A stretch of DNA of 64,000 nucleotides, from assembly GCF_000697965.2 (NCBI RefSeq), contig NZ_CP015880.1, positions 3,998,001-4,062,000 of the forward strand. The letters are read 5' to 3'. This stretch comes from Ensifer adhaerens. Lineage in GTDB: Bacteria; Pseudomonadota; Alphaproteobacteria; Rhizobiales; Rhizobiaceae. Both the position numbers and the translations under genes were made by a program. The number at the start of each line of letters is the position of its first letter. Within the stretch, counting starts at the first letter, position 1. The notes beneath the pieces were generated by a model. It was not told where the DNA came from and made no database searches. It was given only the letters and a program-made list of their open reading frames with translations. Positions 9,470-19,044 of this stretch are shown one piece after another.

Positions 9470-10768
9470 ATGTTCAAGAAGTTTACGCTCGCAGCCCTTA
9501 CCCTTGCATTTTCCGCGACCTCGTCGCTTGCCGCGACCAACATTACCTGGTGGCACGGCATGGCCGGCCGCAACGGCGAAGTCATCAATGAAGTTTCCAA
9601 GAAGTTCAATGAAGCCCAGAGCGCCTGCGCGCTGACCCCGGTTTCCAAGGGCACCTACGAGGAAGCGCTCGCTTCCGGTATCGCCGCTTTCCGCTCGGGT
9701 GAACAGCCGAACATCCTGCAGGTCTTCGACGCCGGTGCCGCCACGATCATCAACGCCAAGGGCGCGGTCATCCCGGCCGAAGACCTGATCATCAAGGCTG
9801 GTCACAACTTCGACCGCAACGCCTTCATCGATGGCGTGCGCTACTTCTACGCCGACAGCGAAGGCAAGTTCGTCGGCATGCCGTTCAATTCCTCCGCGCC
9901 GATCATGTACATCAACGACGAGGCCCTGAAGAAGGCCGGCGTCGAAGCGCCGAAGACCTGGGAAGAGTTCGAGGCCGTCGCCCCGAAGCTGAAGGAAGCC
10001 GGTTACATCCCGCTCGTCCAGTCGCAGCTCACCTGGCAGTTCACGGAGAACTTCTTCTCCCGCAACAACATCCAGTTCGCCACCAACAACAACGGCTACG
10101 ACGCCGTCGTCGACACTGAGCTGAAGGTCACCGACCCGAACCTCGTCATGATGTTCGACAAGCTGAAGGCCTGGAAGGATGAAGGCTACTTCGCCTTCTA
10201 CGGCGCCGGCTGGAACGACAACCAGAAGGTCTTCGAAGAAGGCAAGGCTGCGTTCTGGATCGGTTCGTCGGGTTCGTTCGGCGGCCTGCAGAAGACGGCG
10301 CAGATGCCGTTCTCGGCAACCTTCCTGCCCTATTGGGGCTCGATCAAGGGCGCCGGCACCAACTCCTTCATCGGCGGCGCGGCACTCTTTGCCATGTCCG
10401 GCAAGACGGATGAAGAAAACAAGTGCGTTGCCGACTTCTTCCAGTTCCTGACCTCGCCTGAGATCCAGTACTTCTACCACAAGGCCACCGGCTATGTGGC
10501 CATCACCAAGGCAGCCTACGAGCTTGCCCAGAAGGATGGCTACTACAAGGAGAAGCCGGTTGCCGAAGTCGGCATCAAGCAGCTGATGCTGCCGGCCGGC
10601 GACTGGTCGAAGGGCTACCGCCTCGGCTTCTACCCGCAGATCCGCGAAATCATGGAACGCGAATACGGCCGCATCTTCTCGGGCGAAACGACCGTCAAGG
10701 ACGCGTTCGACACCATCGAGAAGGAAGGCAACGAGCTGCTCGCCCGTTTCGCCAAGACGGCCGGCTGA
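9470..10768 (+). CDS. ugpB: UgpB-type periplasmic substrate-binding protein
   Basis: 432 aa with a typical Sec signal (MFKKFTLAALTLAFSATSSLA, cleavage after about residue 21) and mature start ATNITWWHGMAG. The body follows E. coli UgpB closely: SKGTYEEALASGIAAFR, QPNILQVFDAGAATI, GMPFNSSAPIMYIN, FIGGAALFAMSGK and the KGYRLGFYPQIR region near the C-terminus. The likely ligand is sn-glycerol-3-phosphate or a glycerophosphodiester. GGAGAGGA lies upstream of the ATG at 9470; the longer frame from 9419 would bury the signal peptide. It is first in the operon. Confidence 0.88.
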   Translation: MFKKFTLAALTLAFSATSSLAATNITWWHGMAGRNGEVINEVSKKFNEAQSACALTPVSKGTYEEALASGIAAFRSGEQPNILQVFDAGAATIINAKGAVIPAEDLIIKAGHNFDRNAFIDGVRYFYADSEGKFVGMPFNSSAPIMYINDEALKKAGVEAPKTWEEFEAVAPKLKEAGYIPLVQSQLTWQFTENFFSRNNIQFATNNNGYDAVVDTELKVTDPNLVMMFDKLKAWKDEGYFAFYGAGWNDNQKVFEEGKAAFWIGSSGSFGGLQKTAQMPFSATFLPYWGSIKGAGTNSFIGGAALFAMSGKTDEENKCVADFFQFLTSPEIQYFYHKATGYVAITKAAYELAQKDGYYKEKPVAEVGIKQLMLPAGDWSKGYRLGFYPQIREIMEREYGRIFSGETTVKDAFDTIEKEGNELLARFAKTAG

Positions 10769-10773
10769 TCTCG

Positions 10774-11778
10774 ATGTCGACCGCGACAGATCTCCTCCCC
10801 GCAGCGCGGGGAGGGACCGGAACAAAGACCGGGGGGCGTCGCTTCGGCGCCTTCCGGATTTTCGGTGGCCAGTCGAATAGCGGAGGCGAAAGCGCTGCAA
10901 AGCGCGTGCAGTTCTCCTCGCCGTTCCTGCCATACCTCTTCCTCGCGCCGCAGCTCGCGATCATCTTCATCTTCTTCTACTGGCCGTCGGTTCAGGCGCT
11001 CCAGTCGTCGTTCTATCTTGAAGACCCCTTCGGTTTCGGCTCGACCTTCGTCGGGATGACCAATTATACCGACGTGCTGAAATCAGGCGAATATCTCGGC
11101 ATTGTCCGTTTCACCGCCGTTTTCACGGCGTTGGTCACCTTCTTTGCGCTGTCGATCGGGCTGCTGCTCGCCGTCAAGGCCGATGGCGTCATCCGCGGCA
11201 ACGCCGCCTATAAGACGCTGCTGATCTGGGTCTATGCCATTGCCCCGCCGGTCGCAGGCCTCATCGGCATGATGTTCTTCGACCAGCATATCGGCCCGAT
11301 CGTCGAGCTTGCGCGCTGGTTCGGCTGGGACATCAAGGTTGGTCTGAACTACTTCGACACCGCCTTTTCCATGGTGGTCGTCTCGGTCTGGAAACAGATC
11401 CCCTACAATTTCATCTTCTTCCTCTCAGGGCTCCAGGGCATTCCGGTCTCGGTGCGGGAAGCTGCGGCGATCGACTGCCGCTCGGGCTTCCGCCGTTTCT
11501 GGACGGTGATCCTGCCGCTGCTCGCGCCGACCGCCTTCTTCCTTCTGATCATCAACGTCACCTATGCGCTGTTCGACACTTTCGGCGTCATCGACGTGAT
11601 GGTGAAGGACAAGGCTGCCAACAACCCGATCACCCTTGTCTACAAGGTCTACATGGACGGTTTCCGCGGCAACGATCTCGGCGGCTCCTCGGCCCAGTCA
11701 GTGATCCTGATGCTGATCGTCTTCGTGCTCACCATCTTCCAGTTCCGCTTCATCGAGCGGCGCGTGCATTACAACTGA
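10774..11778 (+). CDS. ugpA: UgpA-type ABC transporter permease
   Basis: Inner-membrane permease of the importer, 334 aa as given, with six predicted hydrophobic segments starting about residue 50 (PYLFLAPQLAIIFIFF). The coupling-helix motif is VREAAAIDCRSGFRRFWTV. The first about 44 residues are Gly/Arg-rich and coincide with a perfect DNA hairpin at 10794-10814. They do not resemble UgpA, so translation may really start near the in-frame GTG at 10906. No strong ribosome-binding site decides between the two. It pairs with UgpE. Confidence 0.85.
   Translation: MSTATDLLPAARGGTGTKTGGRRFGAFRIFGGQSNSGGESAAKRVQFSSPFLPYLFLAPQLAIIFIFFYWPSVQALQSSFYLEDPFGFGSTFVGMTNYTDVLKSGEYLGIVRFTAVFTALVTFFALSIGLLLAVKADGVIRGNAAYKTLLIWVYAIAPPVAGLIGMMFFDQHIGPIVELARWFGWDIKVGLNYFDTAFSMVVVSVWKQIPYNFIFFLSGLQGIPVSVREAAAIDCRSGFRRFWTVILPLLAPTAFFLLIINVTYALFDTFGVIDVMVKDKAANNPITLVYKVYMDGFRGNDLGGSSAQSVILMLIVFVLTIFQFRFIERRVHYN
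10794..10814 (+). other. Hairpin between ugpB and the ugpA core
   Basis: Perfect stem CCTCCCCGC/GCGGGGAGG with a three-base loop. It lies just after the binding-protein gene. Such hairpins often stabilise the 5' cistron or reduce expression of the permease genes. It also resembles the dispersed CCCTCTCCCCGC palindromes seen at 46.8 and 55.4 kb. Confidence 0.55.
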
Positions 11779-11788
11779 GGTGGGGCCG

Positions 11789-12631
11789 ATGTATCGCACC
11801 AAGATTTTCGACCACATCATCCTGCTCTTCGGCGTCTTCATCATGGTGGCGCCCGTCGTCGTCGCCTTCATGACCTCGACGCACGAGGCGGCCGACATTC
11901 ACCGCAACGGTCTCAGCCTCAGCTGGGGCGGCCATTTCGTCGAGACCTACCAGACGGTACTGACGCGCGAGGGCGGCTTCACCGGCAAGATCACCGGCTT
12001 CAACATGATGCTGAACTCGATGATCCTCGGCCTGGGTTTCGCCGTCGGCAAGATCGTGCTGTCGATGCTGGCGGCCTATGCGCTCGTCTATTTCCGCTTT
12101 CCGCTCGCGACCTTCTTCTTCTGGGTGATCTTCACCACCCTGCTTCTGCCACTCGAAGTGCGCATCCTTCCTTCCTATGAAGTGATGAACACGCTGAAGC
12201 TGACCAACACCTATACCGGCCTGATCGTGCCGCTTCTCGCCTCGGCGACGGGCACCTTCTACTTCCGGCAGTTCTTCAAGTCGGTGCCGGACGAGTTGCT
12301 GGAGGCCGCGCGCATCGACGGCGCCGGCCCCTTCAAGTTCTTCATCGACGTACTGGTGCCGCTCTCGCGCACGATGATGGCGGCGATCTTCATCATCATG
12401 TTCGTCTACGGTTGGAACCAGTATCTCTGGCCCACCCTGATGACCACCGACGAAGGCTTCTTCACCCTGGTGCGCGGCATCAAGCAGATCCTGCTCGTCT
12501 GGGTCGGCTCGAACATCCCCGACTATAACGAGGCCTTTGCGCTGGCGATTCTCGCCATGCTGCCGCCGGTCATGATCGTCGTGATCTTCCAGCGCTGGTT
12601 CATCAAGGGCCTGACGGAAAGCGACAAGTAA
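11789..12631 (+). CDS. ugpE: UgpE-type ABC transporter permease
   Basis: 280 aa starting MYRTKIFDHIILLFGV. It has six membrane segments and the EAA coupling motif LLEAARIDGAGPFKFFIDVL at about residues 175-194, followed by the typical GWNQYLWP segment. It partners the upstream permease. The gap to ugpA is 10 bases and TGAGGTGGGG serves as ribosome-binding site. Substrate inference rests on the neighbouring UgpB-like protein. Confidence 0.9.
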   Translation: MYRTKIFDHIILLFGVFIMVAPVVVAFMTSTHEAADIHRNGLSLSWGGHFVETYQTVLTREGGFTGKITGFNMMLNSMILGLGFAVGKIVLSMLAAYALVYFRFPLATFFFWVIFTTLLLPLEVRILPSYEVMNTLKLTNTYTGLIVPLLASATGTFYFRQFFKSVPDELLEAARIDGAGPFKFFIDVLVPLSRTMMAAIFIIMFVYGWNQYLWPTLMTTDEGFFTLVRGIKQILLVWVGSNIPDYNEAFALAILAMLPPVMIVVIFQRWFIKGLTESDK

Positions 12632-12697
12632 ACGGGGTCGTGGCGGGACAAAAGTCCCGCCCGCTCCTGAAACGACATCAATCTTACGGAGGCAGCC

Positions 12698-13806
<1,109 letters not shown>

Positions 13807-13810
<4 letters not shown>

Positions 13811-14796
13811 TCTCCAAGACCGTCGAGCAGCTTGCCGTTCCTTCGCTTGAAACGCGCGCCAGCTTTGCCGAGATCGTGCGCACCATTGCCGCCCATGACG
13901 CAGCCATGGCCGCACGGCCGGAGATGAACAGCGTGGAGGTCGGCGGCACACCGGCCTCCGATACGCCGCTCGCCTTCCCGTTCACCGTTGCTGCCTGGAA
14001 CCTGGAGCGCTGCCTGTTTCCGGCCGAAAGCGCCGCCCATCTCGCCGCGACGAACGCGCCGGTCGTCCTTCTTTCAGAAATGGACAACGGCATGGCCCGC
14101 ACCGGCCAGCGTCACCCGACCGCCGAAGTCGCCGAAACACTCGGCATGCACTATGCGTATGGCATCGAGTTCATCGAGATGGGTCTCGGCTCCGATACGG
14201 AGCGTGAGTTCTGTGAGGACGAATTCAACGCCAAGGGGTTCCATGGCAATGCGCTGATGGCTGCGGTGCCGTTCTCCCGGCCCTTCATGTTGCGCCTATG
14301 GGGCGGACGCCTCTGGTTCACCGATGGCGAGCAGCCGCGCCTTGGCGAGCGCTGTGCGATCGGCGCCGTCATCGAGACGGAAGCCGGACCCTTCGTCGCC
14401 GTCTCCACCCATCTCGAGAGTGCGACGACTGCCGTCTACCGAGAGCGCCAGGTCAAGGAATTGATCGATGCACTCGACGAGACTTTCCCCGGCCTGCCGG
14501 TGATGATCGGTGGCGATCTCAATACCGGCAACCATGCCGGCGGCGATTTCGAGGCCGAAGGGCTGTTTGCCATGAGCGCCATCAGAGGCTTTACCCGCCA
14601 TGGTGGGCCGCTCGACGTGATGACCACGCGGCCGAGCCTGATCACCCGCTGGCCAGAGCGGGCGATGAAGCTCGACTGGTTCCTGTCGCGCGGGCTGAAG
14701 ATCGGCGAGACCACGATCATTCCTTCGCTTGACGAAACCGGCCGGCCGCTTTCGGATCACGATCTCATCACCTGCGTGATCGAAGGCTTCGAATAG
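13807..14796 (+). CDS. Endonuclease/exonuclease/phosphatase (EEP) superfamily protein
   Basis: 329 aa. The catalytic landmarks of the EEP fold appear in order: AAWNLE (about 58-63), the Glu of LLSEMD (about 86), [13 protein letters not shown], the GGDLNTG Asp/Asn pair (about 234-240) and LSDHDLI at the end. There is no signal peptide, so it is cytoplasmic. It overlaps ugpC by four bases. That coupling suggests it cleaves the imported phosphodiester (a glycerophosphodiesterase analogue of UgpQ), but this is inference; the family also contains nucleases and lipid phosphatases. Confidence 0.75.
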
Positions 14797-14907
14797 GCTC
14801 GCCTCTCCTTGCCTAAGGCCCGCCCGCATTCTACATGTCGAGGGCTTTGCCAGTGCGGCAGAGGGCAGCGGTTTTCCCGTCCTCATTCGCTCCGGCGGTT
14901 TGAAATC

Positions 14908-14926
14908 GATCACGCTAAGCGTGATC
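14908..14926. promoter_or_regulatory. Perfect 19-bp palindrome upstream of gshB
   Basis: GATCACGCTAAGCGTGATC has 9-bp perfect arms around one base and ends 17 bases before the gshB ATG. It could be an operator or an mRNA hairpin near the ribosome-binding site (GAGGGAATGGG). No known regulator is assigned. Confidence 0.45.
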
Positions 14927-14943
14927 CATGAGGGAATGGGTAG

Positions 14944-15891
14944 ATGGCGAAAATCGTCAATGTCGGGGTCCAGATGGACCATGTGTCGGGCATCAACATT
15001 GCGGGTGACTCCACCTTCGCCATGAGCCTCGAGGCACAGTCGCGCGGCTATCGCCTCTTCCACTATACGCCGGAAAAGCTGTCGCTGCGCGACGGCAAGG
15101 TCTATGCGAGCGTGCAGCCGATGACGCTGCGCGACGTCAAGGGCGACCACTTCACGCTTGGCGAAGCCGAGCGCGTGGATCTTTCGACCATGGACGTCAT
15201 CCTGCTGCGCCAGGACCCGCCCTTCGACATGGCCTACATTACCTCGACGCACCTTTTGGAACGCCTGCATCCGAAGACGCTGGTCGTCAATGATCCCGCC
15301 TGGGTGCGCAATTCGCCGGAGAAGATCTTCGTCACCGAATTCGCCGACCTGATGCCGAAGACGCTGATCACCCGCGACCCCGCTGAGATCTCCAGCTTCC
15401 GCCAGGAAATGGGCGACATCATCCTGAAGCCGCTCTACGGCAACGGCGGCGCCGGCGTGTTCCACTCGACCCGCGACGACCGCAACATGTCCTCTCTGCT
15501 CGAAATGTTCGGCCAGATGTTCCGCGAGCCCTTCATCGCCCAGGAATACCTGCCGGCGGTGCGCAAGGGCGACAAGCGCATCCTGCTCGTCGACGGCGAG
15601 CCGGTCGGCGCCATCAACCGCGTTCCGGCAGACCACGACGCCCGCTCCAACATGCATGCTGGCGGCCGGCCTGAGCCGACCGAACTGACGGCGCGTGAGA
15701 AGGAAATCTGCGCCCGCATCGCGCCTGCGCTGAAGGAGCGCGGCTTCCTCTTCGTCGGCATCGACGTTATCGGCGACTACATGACCGAGATCAACGTGAC
15801 GTCGCCGACCGGCATCCGCGAAGTGAAGAAGTTCGGCGGCGCCGATGTCGCGAGCCTGCTCTGGGATGCGATCGAGCGCAAGCGCGCCTGA
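14944..15891 (+). CDS. gshB: Glutathione synthetase
   Basis: Joins gamma-glutamylcysteine and glycine with ATP; the second step of glutathione synthesis in the cytosol. 315 aa, normal length. It has the N-terminal substrate domain [18 protein letters not shown], then the ATP-grasp domain with [16 protein letters not shown] (about 159-174) and the metal-binding [14 protein letters not shown] near the C-terminus. A perfect GC-rich hairpin follows 43 bases after the stop. Confidence 0.95.
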   Translation: MAKIVNVGVQMDHVSGINIAGDSTFAMSLEAQSRGYRLFHYTPEKLSLRDGKVYASVQPMTLRDVKGDHFTLGEAERVDLSTMDVILLRQDPPFDMAYITSTHLLERLHPKTLVVNDPAWVRNSPEKIFVTEFADLMPKTLITRDPAEISSFRQEMGDIILKPLYGNGGAGVFHSTRDDRNMSSLLEMFGQMFREPFIAQEYLPAVRKGDKRILLVDGEPVGAINRVPADHDARSNMHAGGRPEPTELTAREKEICARIAPALKERGFLFVGIDVIGDYMTEINVTSPTGIREVKKFGGADVASLLWDAIERKRA

Positions 15892-15934
15892 TCAAGATCT
15901 CGGCCTAGGATCCATCTCGGGTCGATGGCGCTTG

Positions 15935-15954
15935 CCGCGGGCCTACGCCCGCGG
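15935..15954 (+). terminator. Probable terminator hairpin of gshB
   Basis: Stem CCGCGGGC/GCCCGCGG, loop CTAC, followed by only a short T tract (CCGTTTG). Confidence 0.5.
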
Positions 15955-16106
15955 CCGTTTGCCGAAGCGTCCCGGATACACACCCGCGCCTCCTCAAATG
16001 TTCCGTTATTGTTCTTGTTTTTGTGCGCGATCCGTGCAAGGCTTCTGCCTGCAACCCTGGGCGGTTGTGGCGCCCGATAACTGGGCTGCCTGGGCGAGGG
16101 GCAAGC

Positions 16107-16336
16107 ATGGTCGCGCGCGTCAGCACGGTCGCATTTCAGGGTATCGAGGGCCTGCCTGTCGATGTGCAGGTGATGGTCGCGCCGGGCAAGGTCGGCATGC
16201 AGATCGTCGGCCTGCCGGACAAGGCCGTCGCCGAAAGCCGCGAGCGGGTGCAGGCCGCCCTTCATGCTTCAGGTCTGGCGCTGCCGGCCAAGCGCGTGAC
16301 CGTCAATCTTGCGCCCGCTGACCTTCCCAAGGAAGG
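16107..16336 (+). pseudogene. comM: comM, 5' fragment (codons 1-76), interrupted by genomic island
   Basis: ComM is a YifB/Mg-chelatase-family hexameric helicase that promotes branch migration during natural transformation. This fragment encodes MVARVSTVAFQGIEGLPVDV through NLAPADLPKEG, the conserved N-terminus. It then leaves the family abruptly: the frame continues as ISLSHSLSYPFV and stops at 16376. The next conserved residues (SHFDLAIALGLMAA) resume at 33859. Joining 16336 to 33859 gives exactly 511 codons in one frame. The gene is therefore split and inactive unless the island excises. Confidence 0.92.
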
Positions 16337-16340
16337 AATC
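16331..16340. repeat. Left junction of the island (attL-like)
   Basis: comM sequence GGAAGG passes into foreign AATC. The core GAAG is shared with the right junction, where the context is AGAAGC. The flanking repeats are therefore imperfect. Confidence 0.6.
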
Positions 16341-16361
16341 TCTCTGTCACATTCGTTGTCT

Positions 16362-16420
16362 TATCCTTTTGTCTGAGACCCTGGTTTCAAGGGAAAAACG
16401 GTCCTTCTGACAAAAGGATA
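16362..16420. repeat. 12-bp perfect inverted repeat at the island left end
   Basis: TATCCTTTTGTC at 16362-16373 and its exact complement GACAAAAGGATA at 16409-16420, with 35 bases between. It begins about 25 bases inside the junction. It is a candidate recombinase-binding site; it could also be a transcription stop for reading-through comM. Confidence 0.6.
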
Positions 16421-17139
16421 TTGATCTCCTTTCAAGAGCAAACCGTTCACCTGCTATGAGTTGTAGCTCGAGTTCTCCTTGGGCCGCTGTAGCGTCAGCT
16501 ATGGAACATCAACGCGCTACGATCTCTCGCCCGGCCTTGCGTATGCGAGGGCATCAGCGATTTCATTCAAGCGCTTAACCAAATCGCGCAGATGTTCACG
16601 GTCCCGGGCTCGTTTCACGACCGGTTGCTCAGTGGCAGCGAAAAATCCTTGTGGCCCAAACGATCGGCTAGAGGCCGAGAGACGTTGCTCGCATACCGAG
16701 ATAGACACGCAACGCCTTACCACCCCTTGGCCGCCGCGGGCTCATCGGCAATGGCCGTGCTTCCATCAAAAGGTACGAACGAAGTTTTGGGCCTGCAGAT
16801 CATATTCAAAACGTGAATAAGTTCACGGCGATGCAAAATTTCTCTTTCTATATGGCGATACTGATAATATAACCCGCAATCGCGAATCAATAACATGGCG
16901 CAAGGCGACGAATTTGGCGTCTTTAATTAAAGGAGTGATAGACACATAGGCTAAGTTTTTCGTGGAGTCAATAATTTATATTGAAGACTTTGATTTTGTA
17001 TTCGGTAGTTCGGAGTCTTTATTTTGTCCCCAGATCGGGGGGGAGGGGCTCAGGAATTCAAGACCTCGCGTCCCGATGTGAAGAATGGTCGCTCGGCGTT
17101 TGTCGGCACAAATGAAGAATTCAATAGGAAAGGAATGTA
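16421..17139. other. Island left leader, no convincing gene
   Basis: About 720 bases between the inverted repeat and the first recombinase. The first part is of moderate GC and holds one weak minus-strand reading frame (listed separately). The second part (about 16810-17040) is AT-rich and non-coding, and is the likely promoter region of the recombinase operon. Confidence 0.5.
16517..16723 (-). CDS. Hypothetical small protein (weak)
   Basis: 68-aa reading frame with a possible GTG start at 16723. The C-terminal half (VKRARDREHLRDLVKRLNEI) looks like an amphipathic charged helix, and codon choice is plausible. There is no recognisable family and no clear ribosome-binding site. It may be a remnant. 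Its position, next to the island end and opposite to the recombinase operon, is the only context. Confidence 0.25.
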   Translation of the reverse strand: MVRRCVSISVCEQRLSASSRSFGPQGFFAATEQPVVKRARDREHLRDLVKRLNEIADALAYARPGERS

Positions 17140-17720
17140 GTGGAAATCGATGAGCCTCGAACCGCTCCGGAGGAATTCAAGTTCACAATCGCGGGTCACA
17201 GGCACGCGTACTATCTCACCACCCTCCGACCATATTTTGGGGATGCGTTCTGCTGCCATTTTCGCGATGCCTGGTCTAAGGCCGCGGGATTGATACGCGG
17301 AACCACGGCGATGAAGTATTTCCAATCTGCTCGCACTGCATTCCAATTGATTGCCTACAATGGAACCACCAAGCCCCGTTCCCCGGAGGGCTACGTACTC
17401 AAATCGCTTCGAGACAAACCTGGTTCGCAACTGGATGAGGAAAAGTGGCACGCTGTAACGGTAAACCTTAGCCGAGCAATCCTCACTCTTGGCGACAACA
17501 GCTTTATAGAGTCCGAGAACCCCACCAGCCGTAACAAGATGCTTGAAGCCGTGAATGCGGGGTTCAAATGGCTTCACCAGGGCGGAATGATTCCTGACGT
17601 GCCACTGGAAGGGCGTCTTGAGGGAAGAAACCATGACTCCTCGAAATGCTTGGCAACCTTGGCCTTCGAGAATGCCCGCTTCAGTATCGAGGGCCTCAGC
17701 GCAAGTGACGCTTATCAGGC
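17140..17720 (+). pseudogene. Large tyrosine recombinase 1 (GInt-type), 5' part, split by IS3
   Basis: It begins with GTG at 17140, preceded by AGGAAAGGA at five bases spacing. It encodes the N-terminal about 193 residues of a recombinase: MEIDEPRTAPEEFKFTIAGH, then a helical DNA-binding region (AAGLIRGTTAMKYFQSARTA; WHAVTVNLSRAILTL). The frame is interrupted at codon 194 by the IS3 element. The ancestral sequence ran from SDAYQ straight into AFLTMNVDM at 19045, so the whole protein was 666 aa. No catalytic residues lie in this part. The recombinase assignment comes from the 3' part. Confidence 0.7.
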
Positions 17721-17752
17721 TGGAGTGCCCCCCATTTCGCCGGACAAGTCAG

Positions 17753-18580
17753 CTATTGAGACAATGCTTTGATGAATTCCCTTGGGGATGCCATTTTCAG
17801 CGCTGAATGCGGATGGATTTCGTTGTAATCCTCGATCCATCCATCGATGTTCCGGAGCGCTGTGTCGGCGTCGGGAATGGGTGAGATGCGTATGTAGTCG
17901 CGTTTCAGGGTTTTGACGAAAGCCTCCGACATACCGTTTGATTGAGGGCTGGCGACCGGCGTGAAGCAAGGGACCAGATTGAGGGCCTGAGCAAACAGCC
18001 TGGTTTCCTTTGCTGTGTAGGCGCTGCCGTTATCGGACAGATGTTCGATGGCATGTGGGGCACGCGTGCCACCGAAGCGTTTCTCGACTGCTTCCAACAT
18101 CATATCGCGGACGTCAGAACCGGAGATCCCGGCATTGGCGACGGCCGCCCACGAGATGATCTCTCGATCAAACGCGTCGATGATGAAAGCAAGGCGGACC
18201 ACCTCGCCATTCCAGCAGGTGAACTCCAGGCCATCGGAGCACCAACGAAGGTTCGACCGCATCACCATGACCTTGCCGTCGTGGACGCGGCCCTTGCGCA
18301 CGGCGGTGTGCTTCTCAAGGATCATGGCGTGGTTGGCCATGATGCGGTGGACCCGCTTGCGGTTGACGACCGGCTGATCGGCGGCCCGCCGCTGCCTGTT
18401 GAGAAGGGCAGCGATCCGCCGATAGCCATAAGTTGGCCTGGCATCCACCAGCTTGCGAATGGCAGGCAGCAGCTCGGCATCGTCCGCTTTGAGGTAGGGT
18501 CCGCGAGGCTTGGACTTGCCCTTCAGACGTTCGGAGAGATTAGAACGCGACACGTGTAAGGCCTCCGCCACCGCCTTCAT
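17753..18580 (-). CDS. IS3-family transposase OrfB (DDE domain)
   Basis: 275 aa. The rve-type DDE catalytic residues are visible in WCSDGLEF, LSDNGSAY and the Glu of SNGMSEAFVKTLK. It is normally made as an OrfAB fusion by -1 frameshifting on the A7 run at 18622-18628. In the shifted frame the protein reads DIAADIVAEGRFPMKAVAEA before the ATG shown, so the ATG at 18580 is probably not the functional start. Confidence 0.92.
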   Translation of the reverse strand: MKAVAEALHVSRSNLSERLKGKSKPRGPYLKADDAELLPAIRKLVDARPTYGYRRIAALLNRQRRAADQPVVNRKRVHRIMANHAMILEKHTAVRKGRVHDGKVMVMRSNLRWCSDGLEFTCWNGEVVRLAFIIDAFDREIISWAAVANAGISGSDVRDMMLEAVEKRFGGTRAPHAIEHLSDNGSAYTAKETRLFAQALNLVPCFTPVASPQSNGMSEAFVKTLKRDYIRISPIPDADTALRNIDGWIEDYNEIHPHSALKMASPREFIKALSQ

Positions 18581-18966
18581 CGGGAACCGCCCTTCGGCAA
18601 CAATATCGGCCGCGATATCGGTTTTTTTGACTGGGCTTTGGAAAGGGCTTCGCGAAGAATCTCGTTCTCCAGCGTCTTGCGTCCGAGAATGCGCTCAAGC
18701 TCGCGCACTCGATCATCCAGCTTCCTCACCTCAGAATTGCCGATTACCGGCTCGTCGGAGTCCACTGCCACCGCACCTCCCTCGCTCAAGAGCCGACGCC
18801 AGCGATAGAGAAGGTTTGGCGCAACTCCATGCCGCCGAGCCGCAGAGGAAACCGTCTCCCCTGGGGCATAGCTCTCCTCGATGATCTGCAGTTTGCGTTC
18901 CGTTGTCCAGCGCCGCCGCCGGACGTCACCGATCATCAGGTCAACCTGTCGAAACTCGTTAGACAT
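18577..18966 (-). CDS. IS3-family transposase OrfA (helix-turn-helix)
   Basis: 129 aa. The N-terminal HTH_Tnp_1 domain has RRRRWTTERKLQIIEESYAP and SSAARRHGVAPNLLYRWRR. A leucine-rich helix follows (VRKLDDRVRELERILGRKTL) for oligomerisation. It binds the IS ends. The frame continues a few codons past the slippery site and stops at 18577. Confidence 0.92.
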   Translation of the reverse strand: MSNEFRQVDLMIGDVRRRRWTTERKLQIIEESYAPGETVSSAARRHGVAPNLLYRWRRLLSEGGAVAVDSDEPVIGNSEVRKLDDRVRELERILGRKTLENEILREALSKAQSKKPISRPILLPKGGSR

Positions 18967-19044
18967 AAGCCTATCCTCAAGCCTGTGCTTGAGCCTTCCT
19001 GCTTATGCTGAGTGTCCGGTCGAAAGTGGGGGCAGTTCACAGGC

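Larger units (their letters stand above)
17721..19039 (-). mobile_element. IS3-family insertion sequence, IS2 group, 1319 bp
   Basis: Terminal inverted repeats are TGGAGTGCCCCCCA at the left and TGAACTGCCCCCA read inward at the right. It is flanked by the perfect 5-bp target duplication CAGGC (17716-17720 and 19040-19044); 5 bp is typical of the IS2 group. Two overlapping minus-strand frames are joined by a run of seven A residues for frameshifting. Intact ends and frames suggest a recent insertion. Confidence 0.93.

Noticed and set aside
9464..10933. 489-aa minus-strand frame
   Set aside because: Antisense shadow of ugpB; the plus-strand signal peptide and UgpB motifs decide the strand.
16337..17139. 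tRNA gene as island attachment site
   Set aside because: No cloverleaf-like sequence was seen at either junction; both junctions lie inside comM codons.
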